Shown here piece by piece: positions 12,638 through 23,189 of a stretch of 64,000 nt of DNA (position 1 is the first letter of the stretch; each line of letters opens with the position of its first letter). The notes below the pieces were generated by a model. That model made no database searches. It worked only from the letters and a program-made list of their open reading frames with translations, and was not told the DNA's origin. The translations under genes and the position numbers were made by a program. This DNA is from Candidatus Altimarinota bacterium (GTDB lineage: Bacteria; Patescibacteriota; Gracilibacteria; BD1-5; UBA6164): positions 62,001 through 126,000 of the forward strand of contig JAAXWG010000003.1 in the NCBI GenBank assembly GCA_013350285.1. Reading direction: 5' to 3'.

Positions 12638-14419
12638 ATGAAATTATCAAAAATTTATTCTAATAAAAGTATTTTTAAAGAAATAATATTTAATGAGTAT
12701 TTAAATATTATTTATTGAAATATTGAAGATCATTTAACTAATGTTAATGCTCAAGAACATAATTTATGAAAAACCTCATTAGTATATTTAATTGATTTTT
12801 TATTGTTAAAAGAGGTCAAAAATAATAATTTTTTTTGAAAATATAAAACGAAATTTAATGACTGGATATTTTTTCTTGAAATTAAACTAAATGATGGAAA
12901 TTATTTAACAATAAAAAGATCTATTAAAAATAATAATCTTGTTTCTATAAAAAAACATTTTTCTAATAATCAAAATTTCACTGATTTATTAACAGAATGG
13001 GATTATTCTGATATTAAAATAAAAACTAAAAAAGATGAAATAAAAGCTAAAGATACATTAAATACTTTATTAAATTTTAATGTTTTAGATAAACCTTGAT
13101 ATAATTACCGTTCATTTCTCCCATATTTATTAAGAACTCAAGATGACTATGGCGAGGTATTTAATCTAGATAATTTTTTTTCAGATTCTGAATGGAAGCC
13201 TATGATTTTTGAATTACTATGATTTAATTGAGATATACTTGATGAGAAGTATTCTCTTGAAAAAAATCTTGAATTTGAAAGAAAACATATTAAAAAGGTA
13301 AATTTGGAATCAAAGGTGTCTGATTCAGAGATTTACAAAATAAAAGCTATAATTGAAGCTAAAGAATTAGAGTTAAAAGAAATAAAAGATACAATAGATA
13401 AATTTAATTTTTTTCAAAAAGAACAAGATATTAATATTGAATTAGTAAAGGAAATTGAATCCGAAATATCATTATTGAATAATAAAGAATATAATCTAAA
13501 TTATAATATTGAAGAGGTACAAAATGCATTAGATAATGATGGGGGAAGTATTATAAAAATTAATGAATTAGAAACATTATTCAATGAGGTTGGCTTAAAT
13601 TTACCCGATCAGCTAGTAAAAAAATATAAAGATGTTCAATTATTTGCTTCTCAAATTTCAAGTGAAAGAAAAAAGTATTTACAAGATGAGCTAAAATCTA
13701 AGACTGAAGAAAGAAATAGTATTAGGGGGAAATTATATGAATTAAATAAAAAAAGATGAGATTATTTATATATCCTTAGAGAAAAAGATACTTTTATTAA
13801 ATATAAAAATTACCAAGATTTAATTGTAAAACTATCTTGAGAAATATTAGTTCATAAGGAAAAATTAATTTCAGCACAATGAATAGAAAAAACTAAATGA
13901 GATATAGATAAAATAAATGATGATATTTCTTTGTTAGTAGATGAAATAAAATTAGAGTTAAATAAAGAAAATATTGATTTAATTGAAATAAAAAAGATTT
14001 TTCAAGATATTTATAAAAAAGTTTTTCAATATACAGTATTATTAATTGTTGAACCTAATAAAAAGAATAATATAAATTTTACAACAACAGTACTAGATTT
14101 TGCAAATGATACAACATGAAAATGAGATTGATATACTTCTACAAAGATATTATGTGCTAGTTTTGTTTTATCTATATTAATTTACTATAGTAATAAATCT
14201 TTTTATAAATTTGCTTATCATGATTGAATTCTTGAAAGCTGGTGAGATAAACATAAAGTTAGTTTTATTAATTTATTAAGAGATTATTGTAAAAAATATG
14301 ATATTCAATATTCTATAAGTTTAATTAAAAGTGACATTCCTAATTCCTTAATTTTTAATAAATGAGAAATAATAAAAGAGTTATCTAAATGAAATGAATT
14401 ATTTTGAATGGAATTTTAA
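12638..14419 (+). CDS. DUF2326 SMC-like ATPase (ABC-3C component)
   Basis: The product has 593 residues. A degenerate Walker A, AQEHNLGKTSLVYLIDFLL, is at residues 38-56; the usual N-G-x-G-K-T is here H-N-L-G-K-T. A central coiled coil (about residues 215-440, rich in Lys/Glu/Ile) separates the two halves of the ATPase head. The C-terminal half has STKILCASFVLSILIYY and then FAYHDGILESW, the His-Asp region expected for Walker B/D-loop in DUF2326 proteins. Such SMC/Rad50-like ATPases drive ABC-three-component systems that probably sense nucleoprotein complexes. The operon ends in a strong terminator 7 nt later. Confidence 0.85.
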
Positions 14420-14425
14420 ATATAT

Positions 14426-14460
14426 ATATAGCCTGATTAAAAATCAGGCTATATTTTTTT
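14426..14460 (+). terminator. terminator of the ABC-3C operon
   Basis: ATATAGCCTGATT pairs with AATCAGGCTATAT over a 3-4 nt loop and is followed by a U-run. It closes the transcript that ends at 14419. Confidence 0.9.
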
Positions 14461-14724
14461 GTATTAAATTAATCATGCATTACTTTTCTTAAAGACTCAC
14501 AAATCTTCATAACTTCCTCCTGATTATTTAACATATATTTATACAATTCTGTTCGACGGGCGACACGATTGCTCCACCATTTTTAAAAAAGCATAAGTAA
14601 AGCACTTTTCTCTTGTATAAAGGAAAGGTGCTTTTTTGATATTTTGCAAAATGGCTTAAAATAGATAAAGTTAAAGTTCGAGGACCACAAGGTGGTTTTT
14701 GCTTTAATTTTTAACTAAAAAAAT
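14461..14724. other. relic region with tRNA-3'-end-like sequence and a terminator
   Basis: This stretch holds no clear gene. At 14551-14579 the plus strand reads GTTCGACGGGC... and ends in GCTCCACCA. It looks like the 3' end of a tRNA-like gene, but no matching T stem or 5' half is present. It is GC-richer than its surroundings. A terminator hairpin follows at 14599-14637 (AAAGCAC/GTGCTTT plus U-run), although no gene ends before it. A leftward 37-codon frame (14469-14583, ending SLRKVMHD) covers the same bases. A CCAC-AA-GGTGG hairpin lies near 14690. Confidence 0.4.
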
Positions 14725-14898
14725 ATGGAAAATTGAGAAAGTTATATTGATAACAAAGGTAAAAAATGGATATGGATAAATTCAGCTTATTATATTGATG
14801 ATATGACTATTGAAGAGACTAAGAGTAATATCAGAAAATATGCTAAAGAAATTGCACCTGCATTTTTTGAGTTGGTTGCAAAATTAAATTGAAAATAA
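14725..14898 (+). CDS. small hypothetical protein, possible toxin partner
   Basis: The product has 57 residues, MENGESYIDNKGKKWIW..., acidic at first and helical later (EETKSNIRKYAKEIAPAFFE). It has three TGA-Gly codons and no recognised family. It sits 151 nt upstream of the XRE-Panacea gene. A weak A/T hairpin follows the stop. Panacea antitoxins are usually encoded beside a small toxin gene, so this is a candidate partner by position only. The coding potential of such a short frame is moderate. Confidence 0.45.
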
Positions 14899-15008
14899 AA
14901 GAATAATAAGTAAAACTAAAAAAACAAATTAAATGTATAAAAATAAATAAATTTATACTTAATTTGTTAAAAAATTGTAAAAAAACTTGATTTTTAATAA
15001 AAATATGA

Positions 15009-15023
15009 TACATTATTCATGTA
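15009..15023. promoter_or_regulatory. possible operator of the XRE-Panacea gene
   Basis: The inverted repeat TACAT-TATTC-ATGTA lies 27 nt before the start codon at 15050, where an autoregulating XRE protein would be expected to bind. TTGATT upstream (around 14989) could be the -35 box. It is short and AT-rich, so it may be chance. Confidence 0.3.
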
Positions 15024-15049
15024 AAAAATATATTAAATAATACAGTATT

Positions 15050-15847
15050 ATGTTTAAAAATAATATAGTTGATTTAGTTAAAAAATTAAGAGCTGAAACA
15101 AGTGTTTCACAAGAAAATTTGGCTAATTATATCTGAGTGAGTAGATTGACTTATATTAGTGTTGAAAATTGAAAAAGAGAGTTTAAAAAAGAAGAAGTGG
15201 AAAAAATTTCTGATTTTTTTGAAAAGCCTATGAATTATTTTTTAGAAGAAAAGAAAGAGAAAAAGAAAGAAGATAAAAATAGAAAATTAAAAGATTTAAT
15301 ATTATATATTGCTAAGAATTTCAAAAGTAAAGAAAGTCTTTGAAAAACTATGCTAAATAAATTGCTATATTTTAGTGATTTTAACTATTATGAATGGACT
15401 TGAAACTCTATAAGTTGAGCAACATATAAAAAGCTTCTTTATTGACCTGTACCTGATAATATTACAGAAATTCTTGATGAAATGTTGGAAGATTGAGAGA
15501 TTGCTATAAAAAAAGAAAAAAATCATGATTTTTATACTCAAAAAATAGTTGTATTAGATGAAAATATTGATTTTGGAGTATTTGAAGAAACTGATAAGAT
15601 AAATTCACAAAAAAAAGAAAATTATACTCCATATGAAGATTTACCAAGCTCAAGAAAAATAGTAGATGATGTTTTAACTAGATATGAAAACTGGACAGCA
15701 AGATCACTTAGTGATTTATCTCATGAAGATACTCCATATAAAGTAGTAAAAAATTATGGTGATGTTATCAACCCAACACATGTTTTTTATAGAAGTAAAT
15801 CATTTATAGTTAATCATCATAATTTAGAAAATGAAATTTATGAGTAA
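15050..15847 (+). CDS. XRE-family HTH regulator with Panacea antitoxin-like domain
   Basis: The product has 265 residues. Residues 5-62 form an XRE helix-turn-helix (VKKLRAETSVSQENLANYIG, then VSRLTYISVENGKREF). After a Lys-rich linker, residues 85-200 match the Panacea (DUF4065/SocA-like) domain, with LNKLLYFSDFNYYEWTGNSI and YKKLLYGPVPDNI. Proteins of this layout act as antitoxins in toxin-antitoxin pairs and can repress their own promoter. The candidate toxin is the 57-residue protein upstream or, less likely, the 115-residue membrane protein 37 nt downstream. The ATG at 15050 is preceded by a very AT-rich leader. Confidence 0.82.
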
Positions 15848-15884
15848 TATAAATACTTTGAAAATTTAATTAAATCCTTCCCCT

Positions 15885-16232
15885 ATGAAAAAACTTACAA
15901 GCTTGATTTTTGTTTCACTTTTTCTTATAGGTATTATTATTTTTTTATTTTTTTTTCATCCAGCTTTGACTCAAGAAAAAGATAGTTTATCTATTTTGTG
16001 AGCAATTGTATTTATTCCATTTTCTGAAGATGGATTTTCAGAATATGCAGACAATAAATATGTAACAAATGCTACAAATTCAAATGAAAGATTAAAAAAA
16101 TTTATGGCAAAAAAATGATATATTTTTACTGAGCAATTATGATCTGGATATATGTTTCATAATAAAAAATGAGAAAATTTTGTCATCACTTGAAAAATGT
16201 TTTCAAGATTTTTTAGGATTTTTTCTTTTTAG
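15885..16232 (+). CDS. small membrane-anchored hypothetical protein
   Basis: The product has 115 residues. An N-terminal hydrophobic segment (LIFVSLFLIGIIIFLFFFHP, about residues 7-26) acts as an anchor or signal. A soluble tail of about 85 residues follows, with Gly residues from TGA. No family is recognised. It starts 37 nt after the XRE-Panacea gene and ends 24 nt before the membrane acyltransferase-like gene, so it may be cotranscribed with either. Confidence 0.6.
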
Positions 16233-16256
16233 TTACAAAATAATTTTTATGACTCT

Positions 16257-16970
16257 ATGCGATATGAAAAACTAGATATTTTGAGGGGAATTGCGATTGT
16301 GTTGATGGTTCTTTTTCATCTCAACTATATTTTAGTCCATATTTTTTGAATTGATAGCTTGAACTTTTCTTTTATTTTTTGGCTTTTTATTGGTAAGATT
16401 TGAGCTTTGCTTTTTATCATTATTTCAGGAATCTCATTTTTTCTTGCTGAAAAAAAGTATGGTAATAAAATCGTAAAAAAATATTTAAAATATGCTTTTT
16501 TTCTCGGAATAATTTCTCTTTTTATCAGTTTTTATACTTATTTATTTTTACCAAGCCAGATTATACTTTTTGGGATTTTACATTTTTTTTCTCTTTCTTT
16601 CTTGCTGATACTTTTTTTTCGTAGATTCAGATATTTTAACTTTCTTTTTTGAATCCTGATAATTTTGTTTCCACTTTTTTTTACTATGAAAACAAGTTCA
16701 TATTATTTATTTTTCTTGGGATTTTTGTATCCTTGATTTTATTCTGCTGATTTTTATCCAGTTTTTCCTTATTTTTGAGTATTTTTATTTTCTTATACTT
16801 CTGCAATTTTTCTCTCCAAAAAATGATTTTTAGAAACTATCTTTTGATGAAAATATAGCTGAAAAATTACTAATTTTCTCAAATTTATTTGAAAAAACTC
16901 TCTTCTTATTTACTTAATTCATCCTCCAATTATCATAGGAATAATGTATTTGATACTAAAATTTTTATAA
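16257..16970 (+). CDS. DUF1624-type membrane protein (acyltransferase-like)
   Basis: The product has 237 residues with about seven membrane segments. The opening MRYEKLDILRGIAIVLMVLF followed by HLNYI is typical of DUF1624/heparan-alpha-glucosaminide N-acetyltransferase-like and acyltransferase-3-like proteins, where R-G-I-A-I and the His lie near the active site. GALLFIIISGISFFLA is another conserved segment of the family. It may modify a surface sugar or lipid; the substrate is unknown. The stop overlaps the end of the convergent metalloprotease gene by 6 nt. The competing ATG at 16249 is out of frame and soon stops. Confidence 0.72.
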
Positions 16971-17483
16971 TCCTCTCCATCTGTTTATAACTAAAAGTGT
17001 TCAAAATCAAAGTGATAAGATAAAAAACAAAACTCCAATACACCAAAATACAAAGCTAATTTGGTCAGTATATTGGAGGACTCAAAGTTTAGAAAATATA
17101 TAATACCAATCATGTATTGCTCCACCAAAGAGGAGAGGAAGTTGTTGTTTTACTGCATCTCCAGAATATGTAGCTATATAAAAAAAATTTGTTCCAATCC
17201 ATGCAAGACAAAGAGTGATTCAAAAATAATCAAGACTTCTCCAAAAATAGATAAGTATCAGACTTGGAATGAGAAGTTCCATAATTGTTCCTCAGAGTAC
17301 AGTAAGAAATTCATTTCTAAAATTCATAAAAAAGAAATGTCCCATTTCATGAATGAGAAGATTGACATTGTCAAGAAGGCTAAAGTATTGAGGAATACTC
17401 ACATAACAAAAGAAAAGATAGCCTATCAAAGCTAAAAGAGGAAGAGTAAAAATTGCAGGATATTTTGATGAATTTGAAAACAT
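16965..17483 (-). CDS. membrane metalloprotease-like protein (HEMGH)
   Basis: The product has 172 residues with three or four membrane segments. His45-Glu46-x-x-His49 (HEMGH) lies just after the first hydrophobic segment, as in zinc metalloproteases of the M50 (site-2 protease-like) type. A later GTIMELLIPSLILIY segment resembles the second conserved region of such proteins. The substrate is unknown; family members cut proteins within the membrane or act on peptides next to it. Sequence toward the C-terminus includes GGAIHDWYYIF. It is short for a full site-2 protease. Confidence 0.7.
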
Positions 17484-17631
17484 TTTTTAATAAATAAAAG
17501 GTATAAAATATTTTATTTTCTTCTAAATACTTACCTTATTTAGCTTTAAATAAGCTTTTCTTTTTTTATTTCTTGACTAAAAAAATATTTGTGTAATATA
17601 AAAGCCATTATATTTTAACTTTTTATATAAG

Positions 17632-18258
17632 ATGTCAAAGATTAATGAACTTTTGGAAAACTTTGAAGAAAAAAGACAGCAATTTTTGAAAGATCTTCAA
17701 AGGGAATATGATGCTCTCAAAAAAAAGTATCATTATCAAGTATATAAAAAGAAAGTTGTTTTTACTCAAGAAGCAAAAAAAGAAAATAAAAAATGGAGAG
17801 ATCCTTTATGGAAAGAGTTTCTTTGGGGAAATATGAATTTGAGATATATTATTTCTATGCCTTTTATTTATGGGATGATTATCCCTGCAATTATCCTTGA
17901 TATATTTCTTTTTATTTATCAACAAGGAGCATTTAGATTGTATGGAATTCCTCTTGTAAAAAGAAGTGAGTATATTATTTATGATAGAAGATTTTTAAAT
18001 TATCTTAATTTTATTGAAAAATTTCATTGTCTGTATTGTAGTTATGTCAATGGACTTTTTTCTTATGCAGTAGAAGTTGCTTGAAGGACAGAAAAATATT
18101 GGTGTCCTATAAAAAATTCTATGAAAATAAAATGAGGACACAATTGGCAAAAATATTTTGCTGATTATTGAGATGCTCAGGTATATAGAGAAGTACTTAA
18201 TAAAAATAGAGAATATTATAAAGAAGAAAATGAAGAAGAGCTTTTGATAAGAACTTAA
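17632..18258 (+). CDS. conserved protein with HCxYC and YWCPIK motifs
   Basis: The product has 208 residues. An N-terminal coiled coil (residues 1-50, Lys/Glu-rich) leads to a hydrophobic membrane stretch near residues 76-102. It then has IYDRRFLNYLNFIEKFHCLY followed by CSYVNG, and later RTEKYWCPIK. The Cys-x-x-Cys and later Cys resemble a metal-binding site, and the DRR...LNFIEK...C-Y-C pattern recurs in a conserved but uncharacterised bacterial family. The function is not known. The stop overlaps the end of the convergent tatD-like gene by 4 nt. Confidence 0.78.
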
Positions 18259-19067
18259 TGAGATAGACAGAAAAAATCAAGACTATTTTGATAAATAGTT
18301 TCTTCTATTAATTCATTATTTTCATTTCTTAATTCTTTTATTTTATCAAGCACAAATTTTACTTTTTGTGGATGATTTTCGGTTCCTCTTTCTGGTGCTG
18401 GTGAGAGATAAGGACTATCTGTTTCTATCAAAATATTTTTGAGGGGAATATACTTTGCTGTTTCTTGTATTCATAGAGCATTTTTAAAAGTAAGTATCCC
18501 ACTAAAACTTATCATACATTGAGGAGAAAAATCAAGGAGTTTTTTTGCATATTCTCTATCTTCTGTATAGCAATGAAAAACAAAGTTTTTGAAATTTTCT
18601 TCTTGTAATATTTTGAGTATATCTTCTTTGGCTTCACGATTATGAATAATAAGAGGAAGATTATATTTGTGAGCAAGTTGTATTTGAAGTCTGAAAAAAG
18701 TTTTTTGAATATCTATTATTTTTTGTTTTTCAAATTTAGATTCTATAAGAGGAGGAAGCCGATAATAATCAAGTCAGCACTCTCCAATAGCAACAATTTT
18801 TTTATCATTTTGAAGCATTATTTCAAGTTCATTGATTCGTTCTTTTTCTTGTCATACATATTCAAGAGTCTCACAAGGATGAATCCCAACACTCGCAAAT
18901 GCAAAATCATAATTTTTGCTTGTTTCTTTGCACTTTTGGCTTGTTTCTATTTTTGTTCCAACACAAAGAATGAGATTTGGAAAAGAAGAATTTTTTATAG
19001 ATTCAAGTACTTCTTTTTCGCTTTGTTTTTCTGAAAGATAAGGATGACAATGAGTATCAAAAAGCAT
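18255..19067 (-). CDS. TatD-family metal-dependent hydrolase (DNase-like)
   Basis: The product has 270 residues with the TatD TIM-barrel layout. The first metal ligands are in FDTHCHP (His6, His8). VGIHPCE supplies the next conserved block, ECGLDYYR holds the central Glu, and IIHNRE, FHCYTED and ETDSPYL hold the remaining His and Asp ligands. Relatives act as 3'-5' exonucleases or DNases in repair and DNA turnover. The gene lies 10 nt after the membrane-anchored protein gene on the same strand and probably shares its transcript. The start is fixed by MLFDTHCH. Confidence 0.92.
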
Positions 19068-19077
19068 TTGTAAAATA

Positions 19078-19623
19078 TTAGAAATTTACTCATGAAGTAG
19101 TGAGAGGGAAGTTAGCTCCATTTATATCTGTATAATTTACATTTATCATATTGATAAATTCTGTTTTTTCAGAATATTTTTCTGTATGTATCTGGAGAAT
19201 ATCTTGACCAATTTTGATATCAAGAGGTTTTTCAAGAATAACAAAAAGAGTATAAAATCCTTCTTCATTTGAAATATTTTCTATATTTGCTCCTTCTATA
19301 AGTGAGGTAAAATTTTTTATTTTGAGGTTTTCACTGTTATAACTGAGAGAAAGAGAAAGTTTTTTTACTTGAGTCATATCTGTATTTGCAGTAACTACTT
19401 GCATATTTGTATCAAGATTGTGGAGATAAATATCTCCCTCCATAGTTTCTGTTGTGTTTGTATTATTTGTTGTAGATTCTAAAATATTTCATTTTATTTG
19501 TTTTGTGAAACTATTGTCTTTGAGAGAAAAATGAAGCCCTAAAGCAAGTACAAAGCTCAAAGTGATAATAGAAATATTTGATGTTATATTTTTTTTCTTG
19601 TATTCTTGTACAAAGTCTTTCAT
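19078..19623 (-). CDS. membrane-anchored extracytoplasmic hypothetical protein
   Basis: The product has 181 residues. One membrane helix (ISIITLSFVLALGLHF, about residues 17-32) follows a basic N-terminus, so the C-terminal 145 residues face outward. That part is Asn/Thr-rich with a beta-sandwich-like pattern of alternating residues (LSLSLSYNSENLKIKNF, FYTLFVILEKP). It could be a pilin-associated or cohesin-like domain, but I do not recognise it firmly. It sits directly upstream of the TatD gene, with 10 nt between them. Confidence 0.68.
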
Positions 19624-19754
19624 AGAAAATTGTGTTTTAAAATAAATATGTCTTTAGTTTAAAAATATTTTCTTTTTTGTAAAGAGAATTTAGTTATTTG
19701 TTTTTTATAAAAAAATATAATAAAATAGAAGGAGTATAAGTTTAAAAAATAAAA

Positions 19755-21236
19755 ATGAGTATAAATGAATTAAGAGAATGATATGAAAAAATTCAAAAAT
19801 TATTTTCCGAAGAGATACAAAATTGAGAAAAATTTACAGACGATTTTTTGGATGCTTTGATAGAATATCAACGAAAGGTTGAAGAAATATTAAAATGAAA
19901 ATGAAAAACAAAAGAAGAAATAAAGAAGATATTGGATAAAAATACTGATGAAAAAGTAAAAAAAGCAGTAGATTTAATACTTTCTTTTTCAAGACCAGAG
20001 GAAAAAAATATATGATTTACATTGTTTAAAAAATGAGAAAAAAAAGTATGAGAAAAAAAATGAAATAATATAATGGAATTAAGAACTTTAGATAAATATG
20101 ATGAATTTCTAAGAGTTTATCATCGTTTATTTTTTGGAAATAAAAATGTAAAAATTGATGTCTTTATAGAAAATTTAAATAAAGATAAAATGAGAAAAAT
20201 TCCTTACAAAATTATACATTTTTATTGAAATCAATTTTCAAGGACTTTTCTTATATCAGATCAAGTATGAGAAGTAAGTCTTGTATATGATGGAATAATA
20301 GAAATAAATGAAGATAATTTTATAAATATATCAAAATGAGAAAAAATTGATTGAAAGCAAGCTAATAAAATTACTTATTCAAAAAATTATGCAAAGAAAT
20401 TAGAGCATTATTTATCAAGTCAAACTTTAGAAGATGAAGCTTGATTTGATGAAAAAAACGAAAATATTGATGGAGAGGAAGCAATTTTTGATGAGATATA
20501 TCATAAAACTATTTTTAGTTCAATAACAGATAAAGATTGAACCCCTATAAATATTGATTTGAAAACTATTTGAATGACTGAATTTTCATGACTTTATTTT
20601 TGAATATGAACGAGATTTCGAAGAATTTGATGATTTACTTTATTAAAATATAATTGATGAAAAAACAATTCCTGATTGAAAAAAATATTAAAATTATGAT
20701 GAATAGAAAGACCTGATTTACAAGATGAAAAAATAGATTTCAATAATCCTGACCATATAAAAGAAATATTTACAAATATAACAGATGAAAATTGAAAAAC
20801 AATAAATATTGATTTGAAAAAAGTTTGAATGAAGGAATTTTCATGACTTTACTTTTGAGAATGAACGAAATTTTGAAGAATTTGATGATATATTTTATTA
20901 AAATACAATTGATGAAGGAATCTTATTATATTAAAAAAAGTATTGTTATTATGATGAATAGAAAGACCTGATTTACCAAATGAAAAAATAAATTATAATA
21001 ATACTGACCATATAAAAGAAATATTTACAAATATAACAGATGAATTTTGAAAGCGAATAGATATTGATTTAGAAACTATTTGAAGGAGAAAATTTTGAAA
21101 CCTTTATTTTTGAAGATGAACGAAATTTTGACAAGTTAGTTGAAAGACTTTGTTAAAATCTAAAAAAAATCCTACTCCTCTCAAAATAGTATTAGTATTG
21201 TGATGAATAGAAAGACCTGATTTGCCAAATAAATAA
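19755..21236 (+). CDS. protein with three tandem 85-residue repeats
   Basis: The product has 493 residues. The first 245 residues are Lys/Glu-rich and soluble. From residue 248 there are three consecutive copies of an 85-residue unit, with the core pattern TD.(D/N)G..I(N/D)IDL..(I/V)G followed by LYFG.GT.F and LGGIERPDL. Copies 2 and 3 are nearly identical at their ends, which suggests recent duplication. The repeat is not a family I can name. It looks like a small repeated binding module. There is no signal peptide or membrane segment. TGA-Gly codons sit at the same position in each copy, including the LGGIERPDL turn. Confidence 0.72.
20496..21233 (+). repeat. three tandem 255-nt coding repeats
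   Basis: The units span 20496-20750, 20751-21005 and 21006-21233 (the last one shortened). Each encodes an 85-residue module. A stretch starting GACCATATAAAAGAAATATT is the same at the beginning of units 2 and 3, and AGAAAGACCTGATTT recurs near the end of all three. Confidence 0.85.
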
Positions 21237-21243
21237 ACCCCCT

Positions 21244-23172
21244 CTAAATCAATAAATGATCTTCAAGAGTCTCTATTTGTGTTTTATTAAGAATTTCTTT
21301 AAGCTCTTCTTTTGGGATATTTTTGAGATTTTCCACACTTCCATATTTTTTGAGCAGTTTTTTTCTCGTGATTGCTCAAAATCAAGGCAAAGATTCTAAA
21401 ATATTTTTTTGCATAGATTGTATTCTTTTTTCACGATTGAAAGTGATAGCAAATCTATGTGCTTCATCTCTGATTTTTTGGATAAGCCTGAGTTCTTCAC
21501 TTTCTTTATCAAGCAGTATTGCTTCACTTTTTCAAGGAAGAAATATTTCTTCTTCTTTTTTTGCAAGCGAAATAAGTTGAAGCTTATCAAGTAAAATTTT
21601 TGTCGGCTCATCACAATTTTTTTTGTATGCTTCTATTGTCGTGAGGACAGCAGAAAGTTGTCATTTTCCACCATCTATGATGATGAGATCAGGGAGATTT
21701 TTTTTATTTTCTATTTCTTTGAGTCGCCTTTGTATAATTTCTTTGAGAGCAGAAAAATCATCAATTTTATTGTTTTCCAGAGTTTTTATAGTAAATTTTT
21801 TGTAAAGACTTGAGTCAGTTTTTCCATTTTTTATGATACTTCTTGATGCAACAGTATGAGTCCCAGAAAGATGAGAAATATCATTACATTCAAAAATAAT
21901 ATCTTTGTTGATAGGAGTATATCAAAGTAGAGTAAGAAAATTTTTTTGAGTTTTTGCAGTAAAATTTTTTGTACTTTGGCTCGCAAGATATTTTTTGTAA
22001 GCAAATTCATATACATTTTTGTAGGCAAATTTGAGCATTTCAAATTTTGGTCAGACTTTTGGAGTTTCTATTTTTACTTGTTTTATAGTAATAATTTTTG
22101 CAAGACTTTCTTCTAAAATATTGTGATTCTCTAATGTGATAGGAAGGAGAAAATTGAGAATATTTAATCCTGAGCTTGAATATTCTTTGAGAAGAAGAAA
22201 TTTTTCAAGGATTTCTTCATCGCTTTCTTCTAAATAATTTTCTATCTCATAATTTTTTACTTCAGTGATTTTATTATCTCTTATTTCAATACATCCTACA
22301 AAAAATCTCTCATATTTTTTTATAAAATTTATGACATCATAATCTCATTTTACAAAATCTCTTACGGTTTGCAGAGTCTCAAGAGAAACGAGCGATTCTT
22401 TGTCTTTTTTGAGTTCAGAGGCTTCTTCAAATTTGAGTTCAGAAGCTTTTTTATACATTTCTTCTTCAAGGATTTTTATGATTTCTTTTGTTTCTCCATT
22501 CAATATTTTTTTTATTTTTTCAATACTTTCTTTATATGCTTGTATATTTTCTTTATTGAGAAGACAAGGTCAGGCACATCTTTTTATATAATAATCCATA
22601 CAAGGAATTTTGACTCCATTTGTAGATTGTATTATAAGATTTTTATCTTCTTTTCAAAAGATGAGATTACAAGCTCTATATCAAAATATTTTTTTGAGAA
22701 CTTTGAGAGTATTTTTTACATTATTTGAGCTTGTATAGGGTCAAAAATATTCTCAGTCATAATTTTTTATTCTTGTTGTAAAAATTTTTGGAATTATTTC
22801 TTTTGTGATTTTTATATAAAGATAATTTTTATCATCTTTCATCAAAATATTGTATTTTGGAAGATGTTTTTTTATGAGAGTTGACTCAAGTATAAGACTT
22901 TCAGTTTCATTATTGGTGATAATTGTTTCTATGTTTTTTATTTCAGATACCATTTTTTTCTTTGCAAAATTGAGTTTATTTTTATCATTGAAATAAGAAT
23001 TTACTCTACTTTTTAAATGGATAGATTTCCCTATATAGAGTATCTTTTTTTCTTCATTATAAAAAATATAGACTCATGGAGATTTTGGAATATTTTTGAG
23101 AATATCACTCTCCAAGAGGGAAGAAATATGAGTTTTTTTTGATTTAGATATATTATTTTTTGTATTTCACAT
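21244..23172 (-). CDS. uvrC: UvrABC excinuclease subunit C
   Basis: UvrC makes the two incisions around bulky DNA lesions during nucleotide excision repair. The product has 642 residues. The GIY-YIG nuclease domain (PKSPGVYIFYN...ILYIGKS) is at about residues 30-50. A Cys-rich patch (GYRACNLIF...CMDYYIKRCAGPC) and a UVR UvrB-binding motif (LKFEEASELKKD) follow. The C-terminal RNase H-like domain has ECNDISHLSGTH and LIIIDGGKGQL. A helix-hairpin-helix (ESLPGFGAITRKKLL) is at the end. It is the last gene of the leftward xth-membrane protein-uvrC group. The start ATG is followed at once by TGA (Gly2). Confidence 0.96.
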
Positions 23173-23189
23173 TATTTTTTATTTACATA

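Noticed and set aside
8605-14580. tRNA-Lys 3' end and the CCACCA-ending relic as perfect attL/attR sites
   Set aside because: They share only GTTCGA and CTCCACCA/GTCCACCA-like ends, not a continuous identical core. No integrase gene is present.
14469-14583. Leftward 37-codon frame ending SLRKVMHD, with AGGAGG before an internal ATG
   Set aside because: A TAA lies directly upstream and no usable start gives more than 21 residues. The Shine-Dalgarno-like AGGAGG falls within the frame. It may be a gene fragment but cannot be supported as a gene.
16249-16275. ATG at 16249 as the start of the acyltransferase-like gene
   Set aside because: That frame runs into TAG after eight codons. The in-frame start is 16257.
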